Assembly: GCA_012269595.1 (NCBI GenBank)
Contig: JAAXJX010000058.1
Coordinates: forward strand, 76,328 to 123,647
Source: Planctomycetia bacterium
GTDB taxonomy: Bacteria; Planctomycetota; UBA8108; UBA1146
Length of the DNA: 47,320 nucleotides
Reading direction: 5' to 3'
Below are positions 35,008 through 43,253 of this stretch, piece by piece (within the stretch, counting starts at the first letter, position 1; every line of letters starts with the position of its first letter). The notes beneath the pieces were generated by a model, which worked only from the letters and a program-made list of their open reading frames with translations, was not told the DNA's origin and made no database searches. Made by a program: the position numbers and the translations under genes.

Positions 35008-35403
35008 GTCGATCTCCCTGAACTGTGAAGCGTGATCCCTGATCTGCGGACATATCGTCCTGCCGAGCAGCCCCCAAAAGGGTCATCGGACCTTGGGGCC
35101 CAAAGGTATTTGCAAGGGCTGTGCCGCTGGAAGCCGCTGCCGGGCAATATCCATAAGTGACATATTCAAATACACTTATAAACCCCGAATTTGCGTGCCA
35201 CAGAGGCTTGGGAAAAAGGAGCGTGTCATAATGGCAGTCCACTGTCAGAGGCGACACGGCCGCCTGCCACTGTGGCAGAACCCCCTTCCGGCACCCGGAT
35301 CGCCTCCCGTGCGTTCAGTTCTGGGCCCCGCACTGCTGTTGACGTTTTCAGGAGTGGCGGCAACATCCTTCGGAAGACCCACATTTCCTTCAGAGGAGTC
35401 GTC
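35008..35403. other. Long intergenic region containing the mgtE leader
   Basis: These 396 bases separate the divergent receiver-domain and mgtE genes. Frames that cross it have no ribosome binding sites and look like chance. The left half should hold promoters for both directions (an AT-rich stretch ATATTCAAATACACTTATAA at 35162-35181 is the best candidate). The right half holds nested inverted repeats, listed separately. Confidence 0.5.
35223..35278 (+). promoter_or_regulatory. Nested inverted repeats in the mgtE leader (candidate regulatory RNA)
   Basis: GTGTC (35223-35227) pairs with GACAC (35253-35257), enclosing TGGCAGT (35232-35238) paired with ACTGTCA (35241-35247, one G-U). A second hairpin, CTGCC/GGCAG within 35264-35278, follows at once. 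AGGCG (35249-35253) with CGCCT (35261-35265) is an alternative pairing that excludes the first stem. It starts about 180 bases before the mgtE ATG. It does not match the M-box or cobalamin consensus as I know them. Confidence 0.4.
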
Positions 35404-36810
35404 ATGTCCCAATCACCGCAGGATCCGGTTCAACTTGCCGAAGAGATCCGCACCCTGCTCGAAGTGCCCGACTCGGACACCAGGTTGCGGGAGAGGCTTC
35501 GTGGAATCCGTCCCGAAGACATCGCTCTGGTCCTCGACGACTTCACTCCCCAGGAAACGTGGCGAGTCTTTTCCGTCATCGGAACTGAAGCTCAGGCTGA
35601 GGTCATCGACGATACGGATGCGGAATCCCAGGAACAGATCATCGCGCACCTGGACGGGCAGCTCCTGCAAAAGATTCTCGAGGAAATGCCTCCGGATGAA
35701 GCGACCGACCTTCTCAATCAACTCTCACAGAGTCGACGACGGGAAGTCCTTGCGGGAATGGATCCCGAAACAACTGTAGAACTGCTGAGGCTGATGCAGC
35801 ATGCCCCCGAATCTGCCGGGGGAATCATGACGCTCGACTACATCTCCATCGCGCAGGAAGCGACAGCGGGACAATCGCTGAAACATCTTCAATCGCAAAT
35901 CGATGCAGAAGTGGTCAACTATGTGTACGTCCTCGATGACCAGAGGATCCTCAAGGGCATCGTCTCCATTCGTGACCTTCTCGGGAGTGATCCAGATATC
36001 GCCATCCAGGATCTGATGAGCACTGAAGTCATTTCGGTTTCCGTCTCTGATGACCAGGAAGAAGTCGCGAATCTGGTTCGACGCTACGGGCTGAAGGCCA
36101 TCCCTGTTGTCGATGGCGAAGATCACCTTCTCGGTGTGGCAACCATCGATGACCTGGTCCAGGTGATATCAGAAGAGGCGGACGAAGACCTATATCGCCT
36201 TGCCGGAGCTCCTGAAAGTCACCCCAGCCAACAGAAGGTATTGAAAAGGGCTCTGGTAAGAATTCCCTGGCTGCTGCTGCCCGTGATCAGCGGGTTCATT
36301 CTCGCATGGCTTCACCCCGTCGAAGGGGGTGGAACGTTGCAGGAGATCCTGCAGTCCCCCGGTGATCGGCGGTTGCTCCTCGCTGCGTTCATCCCCCTCG
36401 TAATGGGCCTTGCTGGTGGTGTGGGTACACAATCAGCAACGATGGTGGTAAGGGGAATGGCCGTCGGCGACATCGAACTCGGTCGATCAACGTTACGCCT
36501 GTTTCGTCAGGAAGTCCTCATCGGGGTGTTGATCGCCCTCAGCATCGGATTGATCATCGGATTGGTTCTGATCGGTTTTGAGGGGCTTCAAAGTGGAGAA
36601 GTACATCTGCTCTTCCCTCTTGCTGTCACAGCAGGGATCGGACTCGGCATACTTCTGGCGAGTGCCTGTGGCACCGCTATCCCCATCGTTTGTGGAAAAT
36701 TCGGGCTCGATCCTGCCCTGGTCGCAGGCCCTTTTATCACCAGTTTCAACGACGTGACTGCCGCCATCACTTTCATGATGATCGCTGAGTTGATTCTGAA
36801 TATGGGCTAG
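35404..36810 (+). CDS. mgtE: Magnesium transporter MgtE
   Basis: MgtE is a Mg2+-gated channel-like importer in the inner membrane. The 468-residue product has the N domain (about 10-125, with MPPDEATDLLNQL and PESAGGIMT), a CBS pair (about 130-255, ending in ATIDDLVQVI), a linker helix and five membrane helices from about 280. The pore motif GGVGTQSATMVVRGMAVGDI and the C-terminal GPFITSFNDVTAAITFMMIA are typical. The ATG at 35404 follows AGAGGAG; the open frame runs up to 35191 but that part has no family resemblance. It ends two bases before a convergent regulator gene. Confidence 0.95.
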   Translation: MSQSPQDPVQLAEEIRTLLEVPDSDTRLRERLRGIRPEDIALVLDDFTPQETWRVFSVIGTEAQAEVIDDTDAESQEQIIAHLDGQLLQKILEEMPPDEATDLLNQLSQSRRREVLAGMDPETTVELLRLMQHAPESAGGIMTLDYISIAQEATAGQSLKHLQSQIDAEVVNYVYVLDDQRILKGIVSIRDLLGSDPDIAIQDLMSTEVISVSVSDDQEEVANLVRRYGLKAIPVVDGEDHLLGVATIDDLVQVISEEADEDLYRLAGAPESHPSQQKVLKRALVRIPWLLLPVISGFILAWLHPVEGGGTLQEILQSPGDRRLLLAAFIPLVMGLAGGVGTQSATMVVRGMAVGDIELGRSTLRLFRQEVLIGVLIALSIGLIIGLVLIGFEGLQSGEVHLLFPLAVTAGIGLGILLASACGTAIPIVCGKFGLDPALVAGPFITSFNDVTAAITFMMIAELILNMG

Positions 36811-36812
36811 CT

Positions 36813-38396
36813 CTACAGATTCCATTCATCTTCAGTAATACCGAAGCGCTCCAGCTTGTTGTAAAGAGTCTGGCGGGGAATCTTCAGCTGTTTGGTGACT
36901 CGAGACTTGTTACCGCGGTTCTGTTGCATGGCTGACAATATTACTGCCCGCTCCACTTCGGAAACGATCTCATTGAATCCTTCAGTTCGTGGAATACGAA
37001 TACAAATCTCTTCTGGTGTCACAGCAAACTTTTCACTCATGAGAGCATCCACTGTGGACCCCTCTATTACCGAAAGAATGACCTTCCTGGCAATAACACG
37101 CTTTTCACTCATCAGGTATGCCTGTTGAATCACGTTTTTGAGTTGCTGAATATTTCCGGGCCATGCGAATCCAAACAGTTCCTGAGAGGCACTCTCGGAA
37201 AACCTCTTCGAGACTCCGTGTTCTTTCCGCAGATCAAACAGGAAACCATTGATCAATGCCTGCATATCTTCACTGCGCTCACGCAGGGGTGGCACCTCGG
37301 ACTGGAATCCTGACAGGCGGTAATACAGGTCCTCCCGGAATTCGCCCTGATTGACCAGTTCCATCAAGTCCTTGCAACTGGAGGAAATGATTCGGCACTT
37401 GACCGCCACCGGATCTGAGGAACCGATAGGACGAACTTCATTCTCTTGAATGACACGAAGAAGCTTCTGCTGGATTTCCAGGGGCAACTCACTGACTTCA
37501 TCGAGGAAAACCGTCCCCCCATTGGCTCTTTCAAAGAGACCGGCACGATCTTCATCAGCACCACTGAAGGCGCCTTTTTTCCAACCAAACAACTCACCTT
37601 CGACGAGGCTGGGAGTCAATGCTCCACAACTGATCATCTCGAAAGGTCTGTCCTGTTGGCTGGAATGGTCGTGAATTTTTCGTGCAAGGAAAGCTTTCCC
37701 TGTTCCCACTTCACCACGAATCAACAGACTCAAATCACTGAGTCCGATTTTGGAAATCTGATTCAATACCGTTTTCATTTGTTGAGAACAGGTATCCACT
37801 CCGATCACGGATTCGGATTCCCCTGCGATCTCAAGATGCTCAATCCCTTTGGAGAGATCCATACCCGGTGAATCGAGTTGATCTTCGGCATTTTCCAACC
37901 GACGACGCAACTCCTCGATTTTCTGTGCCTGTTGGCTGATCAGAAAGATGTCTGAAATCTCAGACTGAATCTTCTCGAGAGACTCTATGAACCGCTGTCG
38001 GGTTTCTGCATTGGGAAGGTTGATCGATTGAAAACCGAGAACAAACACGATGGTGTCGCGGTCGGTAACAGCAAGTCGATGAACCAAACACTCTGCTTCT
38101 GGCCAAGTTCCCCACTTGAAGTCACCTGAAGTGTTGCTGTTTGACTTGACCAGGTTCGCCACCTGATCTTCAAAATTGTCGGGAACAGAACCGACACTGG
38201 TCAACATACTCGACTTGAAAGAACTGAAACCGTTCGGAGATTCCGTATGAATCAACACGGTAAAATCTGCCGAGTAGTGCTCCTGAAGACTGCCTGACAG
38301 CATTTTGCTGAATACAGCAAAACGCCTGACGTCCTCGACCGATCTGTACTCCTCCAAATTGGGGGAGAGAATTGTAGTTCGGTAATCAGCAGCCAT
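36813..38396 (-). CDS. Sigma-54-dependent transcriptional activator with intact AAA+ motifs
   Basis: The 527-residue protein has an N-terminal sensor (about 15-155, GAF-like), a short coiled coil (QKIEELRRRLENAEDQL) and an AAA+ domain: Walker A GEVGTGKA (228-235), the sigma-54 loop GAFSGA (275-280), and Walker B VFLDEVSELP (297-306) with the catalytic Glu300. A Fis-type helix-turn-helix ends it (NKSRVTKQLKIPRQTLYNKL). The expected NVREL block reads NIQQL. The ATG at 38396 has GGGAGG upstream; the frame continues to 38483 without a better start. Domain order and motif spacing match the regulator at 25755-27263, so the two are paralogues of one subfamily. The signal and targets are unknown. Confidence 0.9.
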   Translation of the reverse strand: MAADYRTTILSPNLEEYRSVEDVRRFAVFSKMLSGSLQEHYSADFTVLIHTESPNGFSSFKSSMLTSVGSVPDNFEDQVANLVKSNSNTSGDFKWGTWPEAECLVHRLAVTDRDTIVFVLGFQSINLPNAETRQRFIESLEKIQSEISDIFLISQQAQKIEELRRRLENAEDQLDSPGMDLSKGIEHLEIAGESESVIGVDTCSQQMKTVLNQISKIGLSDLSLLIRGEVGTGKAFLARKIHDHSSQQDRPFEMISCGALTPSLVEGELFGWKKGAFSGADEDRAGLFERANGGTVFLDEVSELPLEIQQKLLRVIQENEVRPIGSSDPVAVKCRIISSSCKDLMELVNQGEFREDLYYRLSGFQSEVPPLRERSEDMQALINGFLFDLRKEHGVSKRFSESASQELFGFAWPGNIQQLKNVIQQAYLMSEKRVIARKVILSVIEGSTVDALMSEKFAVTPEEICIRIPRTEGFNEIVSEVERAVILSAMQQNRGNKSRVTKQLKIPRQTLYNKLERFGITEDEWNL

Positions 38397-38601
38397 TTTC
38401 AGCCTCCCGCAACTCCTCTGTAGGATCTCACGGCCTGCGTACTGGCCGCGAATGGGGTATTCTTCTGCAGATCCTGATCTCAAGTGAGAATCCGGGTGCA
38501 GAGGTCCCTGACGTCTATATCGATAGTCAGAACCTCAGGCTTGAGTGTATTTCGGATAATTTGCGATTGGACAAAGGAAGGTCTGGAAATGGGAAAGAGC
38601 C

Positions 38602-41415
38602 ATGAGATTTAAATCCGGTCTTTTTCCGCCCTTTTTATCTTTCCTGTTTCTTCTTTTTTCAGCGCAGATCTCGCTGATTATCGCCGATTCCTCAAACCAA
38701 CACTCCAATCAGAATTCGCTGGATGACCCCTTCATTTGGGTCGAAATGTTGGGCTCTTCAGACTGGATAGAACGGGAAGAGTCCGCAGAAAAACTGCTCG
38801 AGGCTGGAGAAGCTTCTGTCGAGGCCTTGCGTACCGCCCTTACCCATCCCGATCTGGAAGTTCGTGAAAGAGTTCGCGAACTGTTGTCTGTCATCTCTCC
38901 ACTGAAAATCCGGGTTGATCTGGTGCGACTGGGTAAAGACCGGAACGCCTCCCTTGTGACTCCCTATCAGTCGATCAAGTCCTGCAGCCTTGATTTCAAG
39001 CCTGGTGAAACACGGATGAATACGATCCGGACCGATCATGAAGAGAGACGCTTTCAAATCTCCTTGCGAGGCAATGAAGCGCCCTATTCTGTCGAGGTTC
39101 TGTTTCATGGAACCAGTACCTCCAGCATGACAGGCCCCCCCGGTAAAAAACTGGAACTCGGTGTTCCCTGGGTGATTCTCACAGAGGACCGGGTGCAATC
39201 TGAAACAGTTCAAGGTACCGCTCAAACAGCCAGCGAGATTTCAACCTGGATTCTTTTATTGAGTGAATCGTACGAGCTGTCTGATCCTGAAGAATCAGCA
39301 GAGAAACGACTCAGAAATGCTCTCGCCAAAAGCCTGACTTCTGCCCCCACCCCTCAGCAGATCATTGCAGCAGCACAGTGGAGTGACATTCCGGAAGAGC
39401 ATTTTCGTGACAGTGAAGAATCTGCAGATCCCTGGCTGATCGCTCAAATGATTCGTGGAAAGACGGATTCGATCCAACGCGCAGCAGAGATTATCGAGTT
39501 GCACATGACCGGGGAAGATCCACTAACCACCCTTGTCATCGATGGCCTTCTTCCCTTCGCCATCGATACCGATACAGAAGGAGCCACAGCCCTCCTTCAG
39601 CAACACTGTGCGGATCTCTCCCCCTGGTCACAACACCTCTTGTGGAGTTCTCTCGACAGGAAACTTCGAGAAGGAAGTTTGTCTCAGGATCACCAGAAGC
39701 GCTTGCTCGAATCATTGATTCAACCAGGGAGCCTGGCAGTGCTGCGCTGGTCAGATTCACACATGTCTTCCATGTGGTCTTCACTGATCCGCTCAATCGA
39801 CAAACAGGTTCTGAACGAGTTACTGGCCACAAACTGGGCTGAAATTTTGGGGGAAGACCTCTCTCAATCGACCGGCAGAATTCCACTCTTCTTTTCAGCT
39901 CTGGGTTATATGACCAATCAGGAACTCGAATTGAACCCCGGTTGGAAAGAGCCGATACTCGATCTGATCTCCACTCAATATGCAGAATTTGCATTGGCCA
40001 TCCTGCTCGGACAGGATCGCCTCAAGCCACTCGAAAGCGACGACTGGAAATCACTGTTGGAAAAACTCGACGGTGCATTGAGGCTGGCCGACACCACCAT
40101 TTCGATTCGTGTTCGCAACTCTGTCAAAAAACTGAATGAATATCAGGATCTTCCCAAAGAGCACCGGAATACCTTTCTGAGGAATCTTGTTGAGGGATTG
40201 CCTGAGTTCCAGTCCAACCAGCAATCCATCATAGATCAGATACTGGTCAAAAATCTGGGCGAGCTTCCCCGTGAAAGAAATGTACGCAGGGATGAGACCT
40301 GGTGGGATCGTCGTTCAGCCAAATGGAAGGAACGACTCGCTTCGCCTGTCGAGCAAGATCCCCAGGAAGTTCGCTGGTTACAGTTAACCCTCGCGGATGT
40401 GCGGATCGATGGAACCGATATCCGTCCTCTGGGATTACGTCGCTGGATTCTCCCTACAGATTATCGACTGCACATGATGGGAGACGACGGTCGGGATGCC
40501 TCCATCTACCTCGAGAATTCCGCGGGTGGCTCAGTACGGTTTTCTGGCTCGATGCTACTGATGATCGATAGACCCACCCTCACCCGCTGGCGAACCACAT
40601 GGCGAAATTGGGTTTACCGCTTCAGCACTGCCAGACTAGGCGCAGAGAGTGCCATGGTTCGATCCAATGTTCTCTTCCAGACACTCTTGATCGCCTCAGA
40701 GGTAGAAGCACCTGAAGATGGACTCGTACAGGAGATTCCGGTGACGTGGGAAGACCTTGACCGTTTCCTGATCGAGTCTCTCAACCCGGAGTCTTCCACC
40801 GATTTCTACATGACGACGGAAGTCATCACGACCTTGAGATTGAAGGCGACCCTTCCACGGCTGATTGAGTTGTGGGAAGAGAAACCCACCGTTTCTCTCG
40901 GAAGAGCATTGCTTTCACTCGGTGATGACCGTGGCAGAGAACTTCTCAGGGATACGATCATGACGTCTCGCAATCGATTACAGAGGGACACCCAAAAGGC
41001 TCTCGAAGACCTGATTGGGGTCGGCGATCCGGAAACCCTCGAATCGGTGATCAGCTGGATCGAAGACCCGGAATCTTCGACTTTTTCGAGAAATGAGAGC
41101 CAGCAACTGATGCTGATCCGCTACCTCGATGGCTGGCTGCTGAATAACCCTGATCAGCAAATTATCCCTGAGGGCAGATTGATCGGTGCCCTGATCGGGA
41201 GGACCGATAATCGAAATGGCCGAAATACCGTTATTCCTATCCTTCGCAGGCAAACCGGCCTGGATATGGGGTGGTGGGATACCTATTCGATGACCGATAT
41301 GGAAGAGAGATACCAGGTTCAGGAAGAGGTTGGAGCCCTCTGGAGAGCCTGGTGGGATAAAAAATCCCCAGAATTTGAAGCCAGCCTAAAGTCTGACCCC
41401 CCCCGCGACCGATGA
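38602..41415 (+). CDS. Large exported protein with HEAT-like N-terminus, unknown function
   Basis: The 937-residue product begins with a signal peptide (FLSFLFLLFSAQISLIIA). Residues 45-105 contain a HEAT-like pair (SSDWIEREESAEKLLEAGEA and LEVRERVRELLSVI), a pattern often seen in planctomycete periplasmic proteins. The rest is rich in helices, with many Trp and Leu-Leu-Glu segments, and shows further HEAT-like units near residues 735-790 (LKATLPRLIELWEEK, GRALLSLGDDRGRELLRD). No catalytic motif is recognised. It precedes the small ORF and sigma factor gene by 69 bases and may be in the same transcript. Confidence 0.65.
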   Translation: MRFKSGLFPPFLSFLFLLFSAQISLIIADSSNQHSNQNSLDDPFIWVEMLGSSDWIEREESAEKLLEAGEASVEALRTALTHPDLEVRERVRELLSVISPLKIRVDLVRLGKDRNASLVTPYQSIKSCSLDFKPGETRMNTIRTDHEERRFQISLRGNEAPYSVEVLFHGTSTSSMTGPPGKKLELGVPWVILTEDRVQSETVQGTAQTASEISTWILLLSESYELSDPEESAEKRLRNALAKSLTSAPTPQQIIAAAQWSDIPEEHFRDSEESADPWLIAQMIRGKTDSIQRAAEIIELHMTGEDPLTTLVIDGLLPFAIDTDTEGATALLQQHCADLSPWSQHLLWSSLDRKLREGSLSQDHQKRLLESLIQPGSLAVLRWSDSHMSSMWSSLIRSIDKQVLNELLATNWAEILGEDLSQSTGRIPLFFSALGYMTNQELELNPGWKEPILDLISTQYAEFALAILLGQDRLKPLESDDWKSLLEKLDGALRLADTTISIRVRNSVKKLNEYQDLPKEHRNTFLRNLVEGLPEFQSNQQSIIDQILVKNLGELPRERNVRRDETWWDRRSAKWKERLASPVEQDPQEVRWLQLTLADVRIDGTDIRPLGLRRWILPTDYRLHMMGDDGRDASIYLENSAGGSVRFSGSMLLMIDRPTLTRWRTTWRNWVYRFSTARLGAESAMVRSNVLFQTLLIASEVEAPEDGLVQEIPVTWEDLDRFLIESLNPESSTDFYMTTEVITTLRLKATLPRLIELWEEKPTVSLGRALLSLGDDRGRELLRDTIMTSRNRLQRDTQKALEDLIGVGDPETLESVISWIEDPESSTFSRNESQQLMLIRYLDGWLLNNPDQQIIPEGRLIGALIGRTDNRNGRNTVIPILRRQTGLDMGWWDTYSMTDMEERYQVQEEVGALWRAWWDKKSPEFEASLKSDPPRDR

Positions 41416-41484
41416 GTCTTCCGTAGGCAAGTTTTTCTCCAGAGAGTGCCGCGCACCCATGGAGAACTGGCGGAAGAGAAATCG

Positions 41485-41742
41485 ATGCAAGAAACCATCC
41501 TGCTGATTTGTGAAGAGCTTCTCAATGAAGCCGAAAGACTCGCAAACAGCAATGAAATCCACACCAACCAAAACGTGGCAGGGGAACAGACTGCCGATTC
41601 CACCGGAATCGCACCTGGACCGGAGACCACCGCCGATAAGCGGGTTCTCCTCGAGCTCCTTGAACAATGCGGAAGCCAGCGCATGTTCATGGCCAAGCCC
41701 TTCTCGGAAGTCACGAAGAATCCTGAAGGGATCACAAGATGA
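41485..41742 (+). CDS. 85-residue protein translationally coupled to a sigma factor gene
   Basis: The product has an N-terminal amphipathic helix (ETILLICEELLNEAERLAN), a Thr/Gly/Pro-rich linker and a second helix (KRVLLELLEQCGSQRMFMA). GGAAGAG lies upstream of the ATG at 41485. Its stop overlaps the sigma factor start as ATGA. Size, helix content and tight coupling make it a candidate for a sigma-factor partner, but there is no recognised anti-sigma motif. The family is unknown. Confidence 0.6.
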   Translation: MQETILLICEELLNEAERLANSNEIHTNQNVAGEQTADSTGIAPGPETTADKRVLLELLEQCGSQRMFMAKPFSEVTKNPEGITR

Positions 41743-42614
41743 ACGCGCGTGAAGTAGGACTCGAAGCATACTTTGAAGACATCAATCGTCACTCACTGCT
41801 GACTGCGGAAGAAGAACGTGAGTTGGCCATCGAGGTGCAGAAGGGAAATCTGGAAGCCCGTGACCATATGGTCCGCTCCAACCTTCGACTGGTGGTCAGC
41901 ATTGCAAAGCACTACGTCGAAAGGGGACTCCCCCTCCTCGATCTGATCGAGGAAGGAAACCTCGGCTTGCTCAAGGCGGTCGAGAGATTCGACCCGGCAG
42001 CAGAGTGCCGCTTCAGTACTTATGGGACCTGGTGGATCAAGCAGTCTATCAAGCGTGCCCTCATCGACACGGTGAAGTCTGTGCGAATTCCTTCCTACAT
42101 GGTCGAAACGATTACCAAGTGGAAGAGAGCTGCTGCAGATCTTGCCATCGAGTTGGGACGTCCGCCGATGTTCCACGAGATTGCTGAGCGCATGGAGATC
42201 CCTCTGGAGAAAACCGAAATCATCCAGAATGCTCTTCACGTTGCAGATTCTGCCAATCAGACCATCTCCATCGAAAACTCCTGGACGATTTCCGACATTA
42301 TCGAGGACCCGTCCCAGACCCAGCCGCACACCTCACTGGAGAAGAAGATTCAGATCGACATGATCAAGGATCTGCTGAGCCATCTGGATGAGCGTGAGCG
42401 CAAGATTGTCCGCATGCGCTACGGACTCGACAACGGTGAGCCGATGACCCTCAAGGAGATCGGGCAGCGGATCAAACTTTCCCGCGAGCGAGTTCGTCAG
42501 ATTGAAAACGACGCCCTTGCACGATTGCAGGAACTGGTTGCCGAAGGATTGATCCAGAAGCCGGAAATCTACGACGAACAGTTTGACGAACAGTACGAAG
42601 AAACCGTCAGCTGA
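41739..42614 (+). CDS. Sigma-70 family RNA polymerase sigma factor (RpoD/RpoS-like, group 2)
   Basis: The 291-residue protein directs RNA polymerase to promoters. Region 1.2 starts near residue 6 (LEAYFEDINRHSLLTAEEER). Region 2 is clear: MVRSNLRLVVSIAKHYVERG, LLDLIEEGNLGLLKAVERFD and FSTYGTWWIKQSIKRAL. Region 3 covers about 120-200, and region 4 holds DERERKIVRMRYGL and the helix-turn-helix LKEIGQRIKLSRERVRQIE. There is no region 1.1 or long non-conserved insert, so this is not the primary RpoD but a stress or stationary-phase type. An acidic tail (EQFDEQYEE) ends the protein. A terminator-like hairpin follows. Confidence 0.93.
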   Translation: MNAREVGLEAYFEDINRHSLLTAEEERELAIEVQKGNLEARDHMVRSNLRLVVSIAKHYVERGLPLLDLIEEGNLGLLKAVERFDPAAECRFSTYGTWWIKQSIKRALIDTVKSVRIPSYMVETITKWKRAAADLAIELGRPPMFHEIAERMEIPLEKTEIIQNALHVADSANQTISIENSWTISDIIEDPSQTQPHTSLEKKIQIDMIKDLLSHLDERERKIVRMRYGLDNGEPMTLKEIGQRIKLSRERVRQIENDALARLQELVAEGLIQKPEIYDEQFDEQYEETVS

Positions 42615-42648
42615 AGACTGTCGCTTCCCCAAAGAACCCTGTTGTTAT

Positions 42649-42707
42649 AAACTCCCGTCCAACACGCTCCTCTCTCCCCCCGAGGAGATTTTGGACGGGA
42701 GTTTTTT
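42649..42707 (+). terminator. Terminator-like hairpin that also contains the apt ribosome binding site
   Basis: AAACTCCCGTCCAA (42649-42662) pairs perfectly with TTGGACGGGAGTTT (42691-42704); an inner CTCCTC (42667-42672) pairs with GAGGAG (42682-42687). The T run 42702-42707 ends right at the apt ATG (42708). GGGAG (42697-42701), six bases before that ATG, is the only plausible ribosome binding site and lies within the 3' arm of the stem. Confidence 0.85.
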
Positions 42708-43253
42708 ATGACCGATTCTCAAGATCCTGTTATGGCCAGGATCGATTCCCTGATTGCAACAGTTCCAGACTTCCCCAAACCGGGGATTCAGTTCAAGGAC
42801 ATCACCCCCCTGCTCGCCTCTTCTGAAGTCTTTGCTGAAACGGTAGAACTTCTCGCAGAGAAGAGTCGCCCTCTGGGAGCTGACCTGATTGCGGCACCGG
42901 AGTCACGGGGATTTCTCTTTGGGTTGCCTGTCGCTCAAGCCCTCGGCATCGGCTTCATTCCCATTCGCAAGCCTGGAAAGCTTCCGGGTGAAACGATTTC
43001 CGTGGAGTATGAACTGGAATATGGAACTGACACCGTTGAAATGAGAGCTGGTGCCATTCAACCGGGACAAAAGGTATTGCTGATCGATGATGTTCTGGCA
43101 ACTGGAGGAACCATTGCAGCCTGCGAGAAGCTGGCGGAAAAACAGGGCGGCGTCGTGATCGGAGCAGGATTCCTGATGGAACTCTCATTCCTCAATGGCA
43201 GAAACCTCATCCCAGACTGCGAAGTCTTCAGTCTTCTGGAGATTCAGGATTAA
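42708..43253 (+). CDS. apt: Adenine phosphoribosyltransferase
   Basis: Apt salvages adenine with PRPP to form AMP in the cytoplasm. The 181-residue product has the family start VPDFPKPGIQFKDITPLLAS, the FLFGLPVAQALGIGFIPIRK segment with GKLPGETISVEYELEYGTD, and the PRPP loop VLLIDDVLATGGTIAA. The ATG at 42708 directly follows the T run of a long hairpin; an internal ATG at 42732 has no ribosome binding site. Its end overlaps the following TldD-family gene by 59 bases. Confidence 0.95.
   Translation: MTDSQDPVMARIDSLIATVPDFPKPGIQFKDITPLLASSEVFAETVELLAEKSRPLGADLIAAPESRGFLFGLPVAQALGIGFIPIRKPGKLPGETISVEYELEYGTDTVEMRAGAIQPGQKVLLIDDVLATGGTIAACEKLAEKQGGVVIGAGFLMELSFLNGRNLIPDCEVFSLLEIQD

Noticed and set aside
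35205..35280. Cobalamin riboswitch before mgtE (GGGAA and GCCACTG are present)
   Set aside because: The remaining conserved boxes (GGTGxxAxxCC and the AGxCAGGAGACCxGCC block) are absent or out of order, so the match is chance.
35093..35779. 228-codon open frame across the mgtE leader and start
   Set aside because: It overlaps well-supported mgtE in another frame and has an Arg/Ser/Pro-rich shadow composition.
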